This document shows, one piece after another, positions 49,983 to 59,994 of a DNA stretch of 64,000 bases. This DNA is from Streptomyces naganishii JCM 4654. Lineage in GTDB: Bacteria; Actinomycetota; Actinomycetes; Streptomycetales; Streptomycetaceae. Location of the stretch: NCBI RefSeq assembly GCF_014650575.1, contig NZ_BMVF01000004.1, positions 124,001 through 188,000 on the forward strand, in the 5' to 3' direction. Under the pieces are notes generated by a model, which was not told the DNA's origin, made no database searches, and saw only the letters and a program-made list of their open reading frames with translations. The translations under genes and the position numbers were made by a program. Position 1 is the first letter of the stretch. Each line of letters starts with the position of its first letter.

Positions 49983-50468
49983 TCATCGTGTCCACGAGCC
50001 GTAGCCTCCGTCCACGCGGAGGGAGTTGATCCCGCTGACGTACCGGGCGCCGCAGCGGTCCCGGGGCAGCACGAGCTGGGGACCGGCCCGGTCGAGCGGG
50101 GTGTCGTCGATCGTGGCGGCGAGCAGCACGCGTGCGCACCCGAAGTCGGGGTCGATCTCGGCCCAGGAAAGCAGCGCGTGGTGGCCGTCCGCTCCGGTGA
50201 CGGCGATCAGGAAGCGCAGGCGGTCCTTGCGCCGGGCGGGATCGAAGCCGGGCCCGGCCGCCGACAGCACGTCGTGCAGGAGCGGTCCGGTGAAACGGTG
50301 GTGCTGGACGCCGCTGGTGGAGCAGTCGAAACTGACCGCCGCCGCGTGCTGGGGCCAGGCCAGCAGGTCGGCCACGGTCAGGCGGGACGGCCGGGCGAGG
50401 TCGCCTGCGACCACGACTTCCGCGCGCGGGACGACGGCCCTGCCGGCGGCTGCGAGGGACTGACTCAC
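49983..50468 (-). CDS. molybdopterin-dependent oxidoreductase domain protein
   Basis: A 161-residue protein equal to the sulfite-oxidase-type molybdopterin-binding domain: VADLLAWPQHAAAVSFDCSTSGVQHHRFTGPLLHDVL, then RLRFLIAVTGADGHHALLSWAEIDPDF and DRCGARYVSGINSLRVDGG. It has no signal peptide and no heme or dimerisation domain. The C of SFDCSTSG is at the place of the Mo-ligand Cys of the superfamily. The reaction is unknown. First gene of the set with the decayed amidotransferase and the methyltransferase. Confidence 0.85.
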   Translation of the reverse strand: MSQSLAAAGRAVVPRAEVVVAGDLARPSRLTVADLLAWPQHAAAVSFDCSTSGVQHHRFTGPLLHDVLSAAGPGFDPARRKDRLRFLIAVTGADGHHALLSWAEIDPDFGCARVLLAATIDDTPLDRAGPQLVLPRDRCGARYVSGINSLRVDGGYGSWTR

Positions 50469-50768
50469 GGGCTACCACCTCCCGCATGACGGTACCCGAG
50501 CGCGCCACCCACGCAAACGCATATACCAACTCCAGGGACCGTTGTCCCTACTGATGCGGGACCAAACAGGCCTTTCGGCCTCGCATCTGCGGTGCGCGTC
50601 ACAAGCGAGGCGTTTCGCGTGGGCGTGCGCGAACGCGACGACCCCTGCTGGACACAGCTCGATAAAGAGAGCGCACGGGACTTGTTCAGTGCAATTTCAC
50701 ATTACTATGTTACGGGTCACACCGCACCGGGGCGGCGGACGCCCTCCCGGCTCATGAAGGAGTGGCTG
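50469..50768. promoter_or_regulatory. divergent promoter region with an inverted repeat
   Basis: The region between the molybdopterin-domain gene and the peptide transporter operon. It contains AGGGAC-CGTT-GTCCCT at 50534-50549 (perfect 6-bp arms) and an A+T-richer part (50690-50715). AAGGAG lies eight bases before the ATG at 50769. Confidence 0.5.
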
Positions 50769-52514
50769 ATGACCCGTCATACTCGTGCCATGTCCGCGTC
50801 GTTGGGCGCCTCACTCGCCCTCGCCCTGCTGGGCGCCTGCACGGGCAACGCCGATGACGACGGCGCGGGAAGGCACCAGCGCCCCGGTGTCTCCACCGGA
50901 ACCGTCATCGGCGGCACCCCCGTGAAGGGCGGCACCCTCACCGTGCTGTCCGACCAGGACTTCGCCCACCTGGATCCCGCCCGCAACTGGGTCATGCCGA
51001 CCATGGACTTCGGCTCCCGGCTGCTCTACCGCACCCTGACCACGTTCAAGTCCTCCCCGGGCAAGGTCGGCAGCGAGATCGTCCCCGACCTCGCCACCGA
51101 CCTCGGAAGACCCTCCGACGGCGGCCGCACCTGGACGTTCACGCTGAAGCCGGGGCTGAAGTACGAGGACGGCACCCCGATCAAGGCCCAGGACGTCAAG
51201 TACAACGTCGAGCGCTCCTTCGCCCCGGACCTGGCCGGAGGCCCCGACTACGCCCAGCGCTACCTGGCCGGCGCCAAGGACTACACCGGTCCGCTGCAGG
51301 GCAGGCACCTGGACTCGGTCAAGACCCCGGACGACCGCACCATCGTCTTCCAACTGCGCAGGCCCGTCGCCGAGTTCTCCTACACGGTCACCCTGCCCAC
51401 GTTCTCCCCCGTGCCCGCCTCACGGGAGAAGGGCGTCCAGTACGACCTGCGCCCCTTCTCCTCCGGGCCCTACCGGATCGACACCTACGAGCGGGGCAAG
51501 AAGCTGGTGCTGGTGCGCAACACGCACTGGGACCCGGCGACCGACCAGGTGCGCAAGGCCTACCCGGACCGGATCGTCGTACAGCAGGGCCTGAAGCGCG
51601 GCCAGATCGACGACCGGATCATCGCGAGCTCCGGACCGGACGCCTCCGCCGTCGAATGGTCCGACATGGACCCCGCCAGCATCGCGAAGGTGCTCCCCCG
51701 TCCGGAGGTCAGGAAGCGGCTGGCCGCCGAGCAGACCGGCTGTACGGACATGCTCGCGCTGAACACCTCCCGCGCCCCCTTCGACAACCTGGAACTGCGT
51801 CAGGCGATGCAGTACGCCGTGGACAAGTCGGCGCAGGTGACGGCGAACGGCGGCCCCGCCCTCAACGACATCGCCACCGGCTACCTCCCGCCGTCCCTGA
51901 CCGGCGTCCGCCGGGCCGACTTCATCTACGGACGGTCGACCACCGGCGACGTGGAGAAGGCCAAGAAGCTTCTCGCCGAGGGCGGCAAGCCCGATGGCTT
52001 CCCCGCCACGATCACCGTGTCCACCGGCGACAAGACCCGCGCGGAAGCCCTCCAGCAGAGCCTGTCCCGGGTCGGCGTACGGCTCCAGATCCAGACCGTC
52101 GACCCGTCGGTCTACTACGACACCATCGGCGACACCAAGCACGCGCCCGACATGGCCATCAGCGGCTGGTGCCCCGACTACCCCTCCGGCTCCACCTTCC
52201 TGCCCTTCGTGTTCGACGGCCGGACCATCCGGGAGAAGGGCAACCAGGGCAACGTCTCCCAGTTCCGCGACAAGGCGGTGGAGAAGCGCATGGACGAGAT
52301 CGCCGCGATGTCCGACGCCACCAGGGCCAACCAGGCGTGGATCGACCTCGACCCCTCCATCCAGCGCAAGTCCCCCGCCGTACCCCTGCTGTGGGAGCGC
52401 AAGCCGCTGCTGGCCGGTGACAACATCGCCGGGGCCTTCGGGCACCCGGTGTGGACCGGGCAGTTCGACTTCGCCGTGATCGGTCTGAAGGACCCCGCGA
52501 AGAGCCAGGGCTGA
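50769..52514 (+). CDS. oligopeptide/dipeptide ABC transporter substrate-binding lipoprotein
   Basis: A 581-residue SBP_bac_5 protein. The lipoprotein signal ends in LALLGAC, and the mature protein shows GGTLTVLSDQDFAHLDPARN, the family pattern WTFTLKPGLKYEDGTPIKAQDVKYNVERSF and RQAMQYAVDKSA. It captures peptides, or in some members nickel or glycosides, outside the membrane. First gene of a five-gene operon with both permeases and both ATPases. The ATG at 50769 is chosen for its ribosome site; an ATG at 50754 also exists. Confidence 0.93.
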   Translation: MTRHTRAMSASLGASLALALLGACTGNADDDGAGRHQRPGVSTGTVIGGTPVKGGTLTVLSDQDFAHLDPARNWVMPTMDFGSRLLYRTLTTFKSSPGKVGSEIVPDLATDLGRPSDGGRTWTFTLKPGLKYEDGTPIKAQDVKYNVERSFAPDLAGGPDYAQRYLAGAKDYTGPLQGRHLDSVKTPDDRTIVFQLRRPVAEFSYTVTLPTFSPVPASREKGVQYDLRPFSSGPYRIDTYERGKKLVLVRNTHWDPATDQVRKAYPDRIVVQQGLKRGQIDDRIIASSGPDASAVEWSDMDPASIAKVLPRPEVRKRLAAEQTGCTDMLALNTSRAPFDNLELRQAMQYAVDKSAQVTANGGPALNDIATGYLPPSLTGVRRADFIYGRSTTGDVEKAKKLLAEGGKPDGFPATITVSTGDKTRAEALQQSLSRVGVRLQIQTVDPSVYYDTIGDTKHAPDMAISGWCPDYPSGSTFLPFVFDGRTIREKGNQGNVSQFRDKAVEKRMDEIAAMSDATRANQAWIDLDPSIQRKSPAVPLLWERKPLLAGDNIAGAFGHPVWTGQFDFAVIGLKDPAKSQG

Positions 52515-52543
52515 GGGCGGACCGCCGGACCAGGACGGAACCG

Positions 52544-53521
52544 ATGACGACCATCCCGACGCAGAGCGGGGCGACTTCACCGTCCCCGCGGACGTCCGCA
52601 CAGGCCGGCGGCCCCTCGCCGCTGCCCGAGAACCTCTGGCGGGCCACCTGGCGCAGGCTGTGGCGCGACCGGGGCAGCAGGCTCGCCCTGGCCGCCGCCG
52701 CGCTGCTGGTCCTGACGGCCCTCGCCGCACCGCTGCTCAGCCGCCTCGGCGGCTGGCCGCCCACCGAATTCGACAGCCACGCCATCGACCCCTACCTGGG
52801 CGGCATGCCCCGCGGCCCGCTCGGCGGCATCAGCGCCGAGCACTGGCTGGGCGTGGAACCGGCCACCGGCCGCGACCTGTTCGCACGCGTGGTGCACGGA
52901 GCACAGGTCTCCCTGCTGATCGCGTTCGCCGCCACCGCGATCGTGGTCGTGGTGGGCACCGCCACGGGCCTCGCGGCCGGCTACTTCGGCGGGCGCGTCG
53001 ACACCGTGCTGAGCCGGGTGATGGACCTGACCATGTCCTTCCCCTCGCTGATCTTCATGATCGCCATGATGTCCGTGGCCCAGGACGTCAACCGGGTCCT
53101 GCTGATGACCGTGGTCATCGGGGTGTTCGGCTGGCCCGGCATCGCCCGCGTGGTGCGCGGCGAGGCCCTCTCGCTGCGTCACCGCGAGTACGTCGAGGCG
53201 GCCCGCGTCGGCGGCTCGGGCCCCTGGCGCATCCTCACCCGAGAGGTCCTGCCCAACATCTCCGGGCCGATCATCGCGTACACCACGCTCCTGGTGCCCG
53301 GCATGATCAGCACGGAGGCGGCCCTCAGCTTCCTCGGCGTGGGCGTGCGCCCGCCCACCTCCTCCTGGGGCCAGATGATCGCCGAGGCCGTCAGCTACTA
53401 CGACACGGACCCCATGTTCTTCCTCATCCCCAGCGCCTTCCTCTTCGTCGCCGTGCTGGCTTTCACCGTGCTCGGCGACGCCCTGCGCGACATCCTCGAT
53501 CCCCACGGAGGCCGTCCGTGA
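52544..53521 (+). CDS. peptide ABC transporter permease, DppC type
   Basis: A 325-residue permease. A hydrophilic N-terminal tail (about 35 residues) is followed by a first helix, an extracellular loop containing HWLGVEPATGRDLFARVVHGAQVSL (the OppC_N/DppC signature) and five more helices, with the EAA loop YVEAARVGGSGPWRILTREVLPN. It forms the translocation channel with the DppB-type subunit, whose start codon overlaps its stop (GTGA). The C-type gene precedes the B-type gene, opposite to most dpp/opp operons. Confidence 0.92.
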   Translation: MTTIPTQSGATSPSPRTSAQAGGPSPLPENLWRATWRRLWRDRGSRLALAAAALLVLTALAAPLLSRLGGWPPTEFDSHAIDPYLGGMPRGPLGGISAEHWLGVEPATGRDLFARVVHGAQVSLLIAFAATAIVVVVGTATGLAAGYFGGRVDTVLSRVMDLTMSFPSLIFMIAMMSVAQDVNRVLLMTVVIGVFGWPGIARVVRGEALSLRHREYVEAARVGGSGPWRILTREVLPNISGPIIAYTTLLVPGMISTEAALSFLGVGVRPPTSSWGQMIAEAVSYYDTDPMFFLIPSAFLFVAVLAFTVLGDALRDILDPHGGRP

Positions 53522-54504
53522 TCGCCTACCTGGTGCGCAGATGCCTCGGCGTGGCCGGCGTGCTGCTCGCGATCTGCGCCGTCACCTTCGTCATCTTCTA
53601 CCTGCTGCCCTCCGACCCGGCCTCGGCCGCCTGCGGCAAGACGTGCAGCCCGCAGCGGCTGGCCGAGGTGCGCCACTACATGGGCCTGGACCAGCCGGTG
53701 TGGCGGCAGTTCGGCGACTACCTCGTGGGCATCTTCGCCGGCCGCGACCTCGGCAGCGGACCGCACGCCCTGCACTGCGGCTTCCCCTGCCTGGGCTACT
53801 CCTACGACAACGCCCTGCCGGTGTGGGACCTGCTCATGGACCGGCTGCCGGTCTCCGCCTCCCTCGCCGTCGGCGCGGCCTGCATGTGGCTGGTGCTGGG
53901 GCTGGGCGCCGGGGTGACCGCCGCCCTGAAGAAGGGCGGGCTGCTCGACCGGACCCTCATGGTCGGCGCCGTGGCCACGGCCTCGCTGCCGGTCTACTTC
54001 ACCGCCGTGATGCTCCTCTACGGGGTCGTCCGCGTCGGCGGGCTCCTGCCCTACCCCACCTACACCCCGCTCACCGGCGACCCGCTGGGCTGGGCGGCCA
54101 ACCTGCTGCTGCCGTGGACGGCGCTGGCCCTGCTGTACGCGGCCATGTACGCACGCCAGAGCCGCAGTTCGATGATCGAGGCCATGGCGCAGCCCTTCAT
54201 CCGCACCGCCCGGGCCAAGGGAATGCCCCGGCACGTGGTCGTGGTCAAGCACGGGCTGCGCTCCGCCCTCATGCCGGTGCTCACGATCTTCGGCATGGAT
54301 CTCGGCGCCCTGCTCGCCGGAGCCGTCATCACCGAGTCCATCTTCGGCATCCCCGGGGTGGGCCGGCTCTTCTACGACGCGCTGCAACGCTCCGACCAGC
54401 CCGTCGTGCTCGGGGTCACGCTGCTGGCCGCCTTCTTCATCGTGCTGGCCAACGTCGCCATCGACCTGCTCTACGCGGTCGTCGACCCGAGGGTGAGGAA
54501 CTGA
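53518..54504 (+). CDS. peptide ABC transporter permease, DppB type
   Basis: A 328-residue permease. The N-terminus is of the DppB kind ([34 protein letters not shown]), then [15 protein letters not shown], six helices in all, and the EAA loop [25 protein letters not shown]. Unusually many cysteines lie in the first extracellular loop (ACGKTC and HCGFPC), perhaps forming disulfides. GTG start coupled to the previous gene. Confidence 0.92.
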   Translation: MIAYLVRRCLGVAGVLLAICAVTFVIFYLLPSDPASAACGKTCSPQRLAEVRHYMGLDQPVWRQFGDYLVGIFAGRDLGSGPHALHCGFPCLGYSYDNALPVWDLLMDRLPVSASLAVGAACMWLVLGLGAGVTAALKKGGLLDRTLMVGAVATASLPVYFTAVMLLYGVVRVGGLLPYPTYTPLTGDPLGWAANLLLPWTALALLYAAMYARQSRSSMIEAMAQPFIRTARAKGMPRHVVVVKHGLRSALMPVLTIFGMDLGALLAGAVITESIFGIPGVGRLFYDALQRSDQPVVLGVTLLAAFFIVLANVAIDLLYAVVDPRVRN

Positions 54505-54506
54505 CC

Positions 54507-55565
54507 GTGCCGCCCACCACCACCGCCTCCGACACCCCTCTGCTGAGCGTGCGGGACCTGCGCGTCCAGTTCGACACCCCCGCCGGAACCGTCCGGGCGG
54601 TCGACGGGATCTCCTTCACCGTCGAGGCGGGCCGCACCCTGGGGCTGGTCGGCGAGTCCGGCTCCGGCAAGTCGGTCACCTCCCTGGCCGTCATGGGCCT
54701 GCACCGGCGGGCCCGCGTCAGCGGCTCGATCACCCTGGCCGGGCGGGAACTGACCGGCCTGACCGACCAGCAGCTCAGCAGGGTGCGCGGCCGGCGCGTC
54801 GCCATGGTCTTCCAGGACCCGCTGTCCGCGCTGCACCCCGCCTACACGGTCGGCGAGCAGATAGCCGAGGCGCACCGCCGCCACTTCGGCAGCGGCCGCC
54901 GGGCCGCCCACCGGCAGGCCGTCGACATGCTCGGCGAGGTCGGTATCCCCGAACCCGCCCGCAGGGCCAGGGAGTACCCGCACCAGTTCTCCGGCGGCAT
55001 GCGCCAAAGGGCCGTCATCGCGATGGCGCTGTCGTGCGAGCCGGACCTGCTCATCGCCGACGAGCCCACCACCGCCCTCGACGTCACCGTCCAGGCCCAG
55101 ATCCTCGAACTCCTCGCCCGGCTGCAGGAACAGCGGCGACTTGGCGTGCTGATGATCACCCACGACCTGGGCGTGGTCGCCCGTGTCGCCCACGAGGTGC
55201 TCGTCATGTACGGCGGGCGGGCCGCCGAACAGGCCCCGGTCGACGACCTGTTCCGGCAGCCCGCCCACCCCTACACCCGCGGCCTGCTCGACTCGTTGCC
55301 CCGGCTGGACGACCCCGACGACGCGCCCCTGCGCGCCATCGCGGGCAGCCCGCCCTCGCTCGCCGCCCCGATCCCCGGCTGCCCCTTCGCCCCCCGCTGC
55401 TCCCGGGCGGCCGGCGCCGACGCCGTAGTCCGCGCCCGCTGCGCCGGCGAACGGCCCGAGCCGGCCGGCCACGGCACCGGCCGGCTCGTCGCCTGCCACC
55501 TGCCCCTGCTGCCCACCGGCGCGGCCGGAAGCGGCGCCCCGCTCACGGCCGAGGAGACCCGATGA
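54507..55565 (+). CDS. peptide ABC transporter ATP-binding protein, DppD type
   Basis: A 352-residue ATPase. Walker A GESGSGKS, signature [15 protein letters not shown], Walker [13 protein letters not shown] and switch His ITHDLG are present, with the oligopeptide-transporter C-terminal extension ([13 protein letters not shown]) that carries cysteines. GTG start two bases after the permease stop. Works as a heterodimer with the next gene product. Confidence 0.92.
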   Translation: MPPTTTASDTPLLSVRDLRVQFDTPAGTVRAVDGISFTVEAGRTLGLVGESGSGKSVTSLAVMGLHRRARVSGSITLAGRELTGLTDQQLSRVRGRRVAMVFQDPLSALHPAYTVGEQIAEAHRRHFGSGRRAAHRQAVDMLGEVGIPEPARRAREYPHQFSGGMRQRAVIAMALSCEPDLLIADEPTTALDVTVQAQILELLARLQEQRRLGVLMITHDLGVVARVAHEVLVMYGGRAAEQAPVDDLFRQPAHPYTRGLLDSLPRLDDPDDAPLRAIAGSPPSLAAPIPGCPFAPRCSRAAGADAVVRARCAGERPEPAGHGTGRLVACHLPLLPTGAAGSGAPLTAEETR

Positions 55566-56575
55566 CCCCGCCGAACGCCCCGGCCGCGACCGCGCGCCCG
55601 ACCACCGCCCTGCTCTCCGTGCGCGACCTGGCGAAGACCTTCCCCGGCCGGCGGCGCCTGGGCCGGCCCGCCGCCCCGGTACGGGCCGTGGACGGCGTCG
55701 GATTCGACCTCGAGGCGGGCCGGACGCTGGGCCTGGTCGGCGAGTCCGGATGCGGCAAGTCCACCACCGGCCGGATGCTGGTCAGGCTGCTGGAGCCGAC
55801 CGCCGGCACCATCGCCTTCGACGGCCAGGACATCACCCACACGCCCCAGCGCCGGCTGAGACCGACGCGGCGGCACCTGCAGATGATCTTCCAGGACCCG
55901 TACTCCTCCCTCAACCCCCGGCAGACCGTCGCCCGCATCATCGCCGAACCCCTGCTGGTCCAGGGCGGCTCCGCCCGGGACGCACGGGTGAAGGCCGCCG
56001 AGCTGCTGGACCTCGTGGGACTGGGCCACGAACACCTGGACCGGCATCCGCACGAGTTCTCCGGCGGCCAGGCCCAGCGCATCGGCATCGCCCGCGCGCT
56101 GGCCACCGGACCGCGGCTGATCGTCGCCGACGAACCCGTCTCCGCGCTCGACGTCTCCGTACAGGCCCAGATCGTCAACCTCCTGGAGCGGCTCCAGGAC
56201 GAACTCGGCCTGGCCCTGCTGTTCATCGCCCACGACCTGTCGGTCGTCCGGCGCATCTGCGACCGGGTGGCGGTCATGTACCTCGGCCGCATCGTCGAGA
56301 TCGGCACCAAGCGCGAGGTCTACGAGACGCCGGCCCACCCTTACACCCGGGCGCTGCTGTCCGCCGTGCCGTTGCCCGATCCCGTCGCCGAGCGCCGCCG
56401 CGAGCGCATCCTCCTCCTGGGCGACCCGCCCAGCCCGGCCTCCCCGCCCAGCGGCTGCGCCTTCCACCCCCGGTGCGCGAAGGCCCAGGACGTCTGCCGC
56501 ACCCGGCGGCCCGTACTGGAAGCCGTGGGCTCCCCCACCCGGCAGGCGGCCTGCCACTTCCCCGACAGCCCCTGA
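55562..56575 (+). CDS. peptide ABC transporter ATP-binding protein, DppF type
   Basis: A 337-residue ATPase. Walker [11 protein letters not shown]-loop [13 protein letters not shown] (typical DppF), signature [15 protein letters not shown], Walker [13 protein letters not shown], switch His IAHDLS and the cysteine-containing C-terminal extension ([14 protein letters not shown]). ATG overlaps the DppD stop (ATGA). Last gene of the operon; a protease gene follows after 125 bases. Confidence 0.92.
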   Translation: MTPPNAPAATARPTTALLSVRDLAKTFPGRRRLGRPAAPVRAVDGVGFDLEAGRTLGLVGESGCGKSTTGRMLVRLLEPTAGTIAFDGQDITHTPQRRLRPTRRHLQMIFQDPYSSLNPRQTVARIIAEPLLVQGGSARDARVKAAELLDLVGLGHEHLDRHPHEFSGGQAQRIGIARALATGPRLIVADEPVSALDVSVQAQIVNLLERLQDELGLALLFIAHDLSVVRRICDRVAVMYLGRIVEIGTKREVYETPAHPYTRALLSAVPLPDPVAERRRERILLLGDPPSPASPPSGCAFHPRCAKAQDVCRTRRPVLEAVGSPTRQAACHFPDSP

Positions 56576-56700
56576 GTGGCTCCCCCTACTCGGGGCGAGG
56601 CCCGGGGCGGCGGCACGGTGCTCGCGTCCGCCGCCCCGGGCCGGCACACACGGTCCGGCGGCACCCGGACCTCCGGCACCCCCACACAAGGAGGTTCAGC

Positions 56701-57936
56701 ATGACGGCATTACCGGCACGCACGCGACGACGTCTCCTCTGGCCGGTCCTCGCCTCGCTCACCGTCACCTGCGCACTCGCCTCGCCCGCCGCGGGCAGCG
56801 GCGACCCGGACGCACCGCGGCTCAGCGCCTCGCAACAGGCCGCCGTGACCCAACTGGCCGCGGACCAGCACGTCTCCGCTCAGGAAGCGCGGCGGCGTGT
56901 GCTCCGGCAGGATCAACTCACCCATCTCGCCACCTCGTTGCGCAAGCGCCTCGGCTCCCGCTTCGGCGGGGCCTGGATCGACCAGAAGCACGGCGGCAGA
57001 CTCGCCGTCGCCGTCACCGGGCCGGCGGCCTCGGCGCTCGTGAAGGACAGCGCGGCGCGCGAGCAGGCGCCCGACACGACGACGGTCGTCGTCGGCCGCA
57101 GCCTCGGGCAACTCGACCGCATGTCGGCCAGGCTGGCCCAGCGCATCACCGCGGCGAACAGAAAGGCCGCCCACGGCCTTCAGTCCGCGGTCGTGGTGCG
57201 GGACAACAAGCTGCGCCTGGACCTGCCCGAGGGCAAGGCGCTGACCGGCGCCCAGCGCTCGGTGGTGCGGTGGGCGAAGCGGACCTTCGGTGACGCCCTC
57301 GCCGTCAGCACCTACGCGCACGCGTCCAAGCCCTTCTACTGCGGCGGCCAGTACTCCTGCGACCCGCCGCTGCGTTCGGGGCTGGCCATCTACGGCGGCA
57401 ACATCCGCTGCTCCAGCGCGTTCATGGCCTACGACTCGTACGGCTACTACATGATGACCGCCGGCCACTGCGCGGAGGCCGGCGCGTACTGGGAGGTCCC
57501 GACCTACAGCTACGGCTACCAGCAGGTGGGCGCCGTCACCGACTACGCCTTCGGCTACTACGGCGACTCCGCGATCGTACGGATCGACGACTCCGGCTGG
57601 TGGCAGCCGCGCGGCTGGGTCTACCCCTCGGCCCGCATCACCGGCTGGGACTACGACTACGCCGGACAGTACGTCTGCAAGCAGGGCTCCACGACCGGCT
57701 ACACCTGCGGGCAGATCACCGAGACCGACGCCACCGTGTCCTACCCCGACCGCACCCTCTCCGGCATGACCTGGAGCACCGCCTGCGACGGGCCCGGTGA
57801 CAGCGGGAGCGGGGTCTACGACGGCTCCACCGCGCACGGCATCCTCAGCGGCGGCCCGGACACCGGCTGCGGCATGATCCACGAGCCGATCAGCCGGGCG
57901 CTGCCGGACCGAGGGGTCACGCTGCTGTCCGGCTGA
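56701..57936 (+). CDS. secreted S1 (streptogrisin-like) serine protease
   Basis: A 411-residue preproenzyme. The signal peptide (RRLLWPVLASLTVTCALASPAAG) is followed by a long propeptide of alpha-lytic-protease type (about 35-195) and the chymotrypsin-fold domain. The catalytic triad is H256 (TAGHC), D289 (DSAIVRID) and S368 (GDSGSG). Disulfide cysteines lie in RCSSAF/AGHC and elsewhere. Aromatic-rich strands (YDSYGYYMMTAG, PTYSYGYQQ, WDYDYAGQY) are notable. AAGGAGG precedes the ATG. It lies behind the peptide importer operon and may feed it by digesting external protein (inference). Confidence 0.92.
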   Translation: MTALPARTRRRLLWPVLASLTVTCALASPAAGSGDPDAPRLSASQQAAVTQLAADQHVSAQEARRRVLRQDQLTHLATSLRKRLGSRFGGAWIDQKHGGRLAVAVTGPAASALVKDSAAREQAPDTTTVVVGRSLGQLDRMSARLAQRITAANRKAAHGLQSAVVVRDNKLRLDLPEGKALTGAQRSVVRWAKRTFGDALAVSTYAHASKPFYCGGQYSCDPPLRSGLAIYGGNIRCSSAFMAYDSYGYYMMTAGHCAEAGAYWEVPTYSYGYQQVGAVTDYAFGYYGDSAIVRIDDSGWWQPRGWVYPSARITGWDYDYAGQYVCKQGSTTGYTCGQITETDATVSYPDRTLSGMTWSTACDGPGDSGSGVYDGSTAHGILSGGPDTGCGMIHEPISRALPDRGVTLLSG

Positions 57937-57958
57937 GCGCGTCGCCCGTCCGCGAGAC

Positions 57959-58009
57959 CGGCCCGGGACCCGCACCGCGAGCAGGCCCCGGGCCGCACGG
58001 CGGCCGTGC
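57959..58009. terminator. bidirectional terminator region with two hairpins
   Basis: Between convergent genes: CGGCCCGGG (57959-57967) pairs with CCCGGGCCG (57987-57995), and directly after it GCACGGC (57995-58001) pairs with GCCGTGC (58003-58009). Confidence 0.6.
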
Positions 58010-58017
58010 GCCGGGAC

Positions 58018-58950
58018 TCACGCCTTCCTGCCGCCCTGCCGGTACGCGGCGGCGGCGACCACCAGGTCCTCCCAGGCCATCCCGGTCGTCTTCACGACGA
58101 GGGGGCGGCCGGCGGGAACGACGGCACCCGACGTCAGCAGTTCGGCCATCGTCACCAGCGAGTCCGGATCGAGCCCCTCCTCCTTCACCGCGAGGACGAC
58201 GTCACCGGCCTCGCGGAGTGCGGCGACACGGCTCTCGACGACGACCGTCGCCCGTGCCATGAGCGCACCGTCGAGTTCGCGGACGGAGGGCTCGTGCGAA
58301 CCGACGGCGAGCACGACCGCCGAGTCGCGGACCAGACGCCCCTGCACGACCGGTTCACGGGCCGAGGTCGCCGTGACGAGGACGTCCGCGCCGCGGACAC
58401 GGCCGGCGACCTCCGGGTCGCCGGCCGCCAGGTGACGGTCCGCCCAGGCCGGGGCCGCACCGCCGCGCCGGGTGACGACCACGGCCTCGGCGACCGGTAC
58501 GTGCGCCCGGATCGTGGTGACGTGCCCCTCGCCCTGCGGGCCCGCGCCGAACACCACGAGCCGCAGCCCGCCGGGCGAGAAGCCGGCGAGAGTTCGCAGC
58601 CGGTCCAGGCAGGCGGCGACCGCGACCGCGGGCGTGCGCAGGGTCGTCAGGGCGACCCCGTCGAGGATCGCGGAGCAGGTGAGCGTCTCGCTGTCGTGCA
58701 GGAGGTAGGTCGCGTTGATCCGCGGCAGGCCGCGCCCGGCATTGCCGGGCGCGACCGTCGCGACCTTCACCCCGAACCAGCCGCCGTACTCCGACGGCAT
58801 CAGCAGCCCTTGGCCGGCGGCCAGCGGAAGGACGGCGCGCGGCACGTCGGCGTCGGGATCGAGCCCGGCCGCCAGCGCGTCACGGATCGCGGCGACCGCT
58901 GCGACGGGGCCGAGCGCGAGGACGTCTCCGGCGTCGAGAAGCACGCTCAT
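58018..58950 (-). CDS. ornithine cyclodeaminase/mu-crystallin family protein (probable delta1-pyrroline-2-carboxylate reductase)
   Basis: A 310-residue NAD(P)-dependent enzyme. The fold is recognised by LLMPSEYGGWFGVKVATVAPGNAGRGLPRINATYLLHDSETL and the Rossmann motif VVFGAGPQGEGHVTTI. Family members include ornithine cyclodeaminase and reductases of cyclic imines. The 4-base overlap with a proline-racemase-family gene suggests a role in hydroxyproline or D-proline breakdown, such as reduction of a pyrroline carboxylate (inference). Last gene of the transporter operon. Confidence 0.88.
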   Translation of the reverse strand: MSVLLDAGDVLALGPVAAVAAIRDALAAGLDPDADVPRAVLPLAAGQGLLMPSEYGGWFGVKVATVAPGNAGRGLPRINATYLLHDSETLTCSAILDGVALTTLRTPAVAVAACLDRLRTLAGFSPGGLRLVVFGAGPQGEGHVTTIRAHVPVAEAVVVTRRGGAAPAWADRHLAAGDPEVAGRVRGADVLVTATSAREPVVQGRLVRDSAVVLAVGSHEPSVRELDGALMARATVVVESRVAALREAGDVVLAVKEEGLDPDSLVTMAELLTSGAVVPAGRPLVVKTTGMAWEDLVVAAAAYRQGGRKA

Positions 58951-59990
58951 CGCAGCACGAACCCGGGAAGCAGCGCGTCGCGGGGATCGACGGTGAACCG
59001 GCAGGTCCCCACCGCGTGGGCCGTGCCCGTCACCGCCGTGATCACCGCGGGCCTGCCGTGGACCGTGGTCTCCCGCGTGATCCGTGCACGGAAGACCGAG
59101 CCCACCACGGACTCGTGCCGCAACTCGTCGCCGGGGCGCAGCTCCCCGCTGCCGGCGAGCAGCGCGACCCTGGCCGACGTGCCCGAACCGCACGGGGAGC
59201 GGTCGACCGCGCCGTCGGCGAACACCGTGACATTGCGCTGGTGCAGCAGCCGTCCGGTGCCGGCGTGCGGCCCCGGCGGGCTCACCTCCTCGGTGAACAT
59301 CGTGCCGTAGATCCCGGACAGCCGGGCGTCGCCCGGGTGTCCGGCGGCGCGCGAGGCATTGAGCGCGTCGCGGATCTCCCGTGCCGCGCCGACGAGTCGG
59401 GCGACGTCCCGCGGCCGGACCCGCGCACCGACCGTCGCGGCCGGCAGCACCGCGTACATGGCGCCACCGAAGGCGATGTCGACGGTGACCGTCCCACGTG
59501 AGGTCGCGACCTCGACGGCGCGGGCATGGACGTAGGCGGCGACGTTGGTGAAGGTGACGTCCTCGACCAGGCCGCCGCGGGTGCGGACACTCGCCGTGAC
59601 CCGGCCCGAGGGCACGTCGACCACGACGTCCGTCACCCCGTCCGCGGGGGCGGGGACACGGCCCGAGGCGACGGCCCAGGCCCCGAGGGCGATGGTGCCG
59701 TGGCCGCAGGCCGTGGAGAAGCCGTCCCTGTGCCAGAACAGGACGCCCAGGTGGGCGCCGGGGTCGTCCGGCGGCACGAGGAAGCCGCCGTACATGTCCG
59801 CGTGACCACGCGGTTCGCCGCACAACAGCGCCCGCGTCCACTGGACTTCGTCGCTGCGCATCGCGGCGAGACGCCGTTCGGCGACGGTGAGCCCTGGTCC
59901 GGTCAGCGCGGCCGGGCTGTCCGGGACGATCCGGAACGGCTCGCCGCCGGTGTGCCAGTCGACCGTCTCGATCGGTTCGCTGCGCGTCAT
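58947..59990 (-). CDS. proline racemase family protein, probable 4-hydroxyproline 2-epimerase
   Basis: A 347-residue cofactor-independent epimerase. Both catalytic cysteines are present, C95 in ACGHGT and C267 in SPCGSGT. Two Cys fit proline racemase or hydroxyproline 2-epimerase, whereas trans-3-hydroxyproline dehydratases have Thr or Ser in one of the places. The DWHTGGEPFRI start is the family signature. It starts four bases after the stop of the LivF-type ATPase gene and overlaps the cyclodeaminase-like gene, so it belongs to the import operon. This points to uptake and inversion of hydroxyproline or proline. Confidence 0.9.
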   Translation of the reverse strand: MTRSEPIETVDWHTGGEPFRIVPDSPAALTGPGLTVAERRLAAMRSDEVQWTRALLCGEPRGHADMYGGFLVPPDDPGAHLGVLFWHRDGFSTACGHGTIALGAWAVASGRVPAPADGVTDVVVDVPSGRVTASVRTRGGLVEDVTFTNVAAYVHARAVEVATSRGTVTVDIAFGGAMYAVLPAATVGARVRPRDVARLVGAAREIRDALNASRAAGHPGDARLSGIYGTMFTEEVSPPGPHAGTGRLLHQRNVTVFADGAVDRSPCGSGTSARVALLAGSGELRPGDELRHESVVGSVFRARITRETTVHGRPAVITAVTGTAHAVGTCRFTVDPRDALLPGFVLR

Positions 59991-59994
59991 CGCC

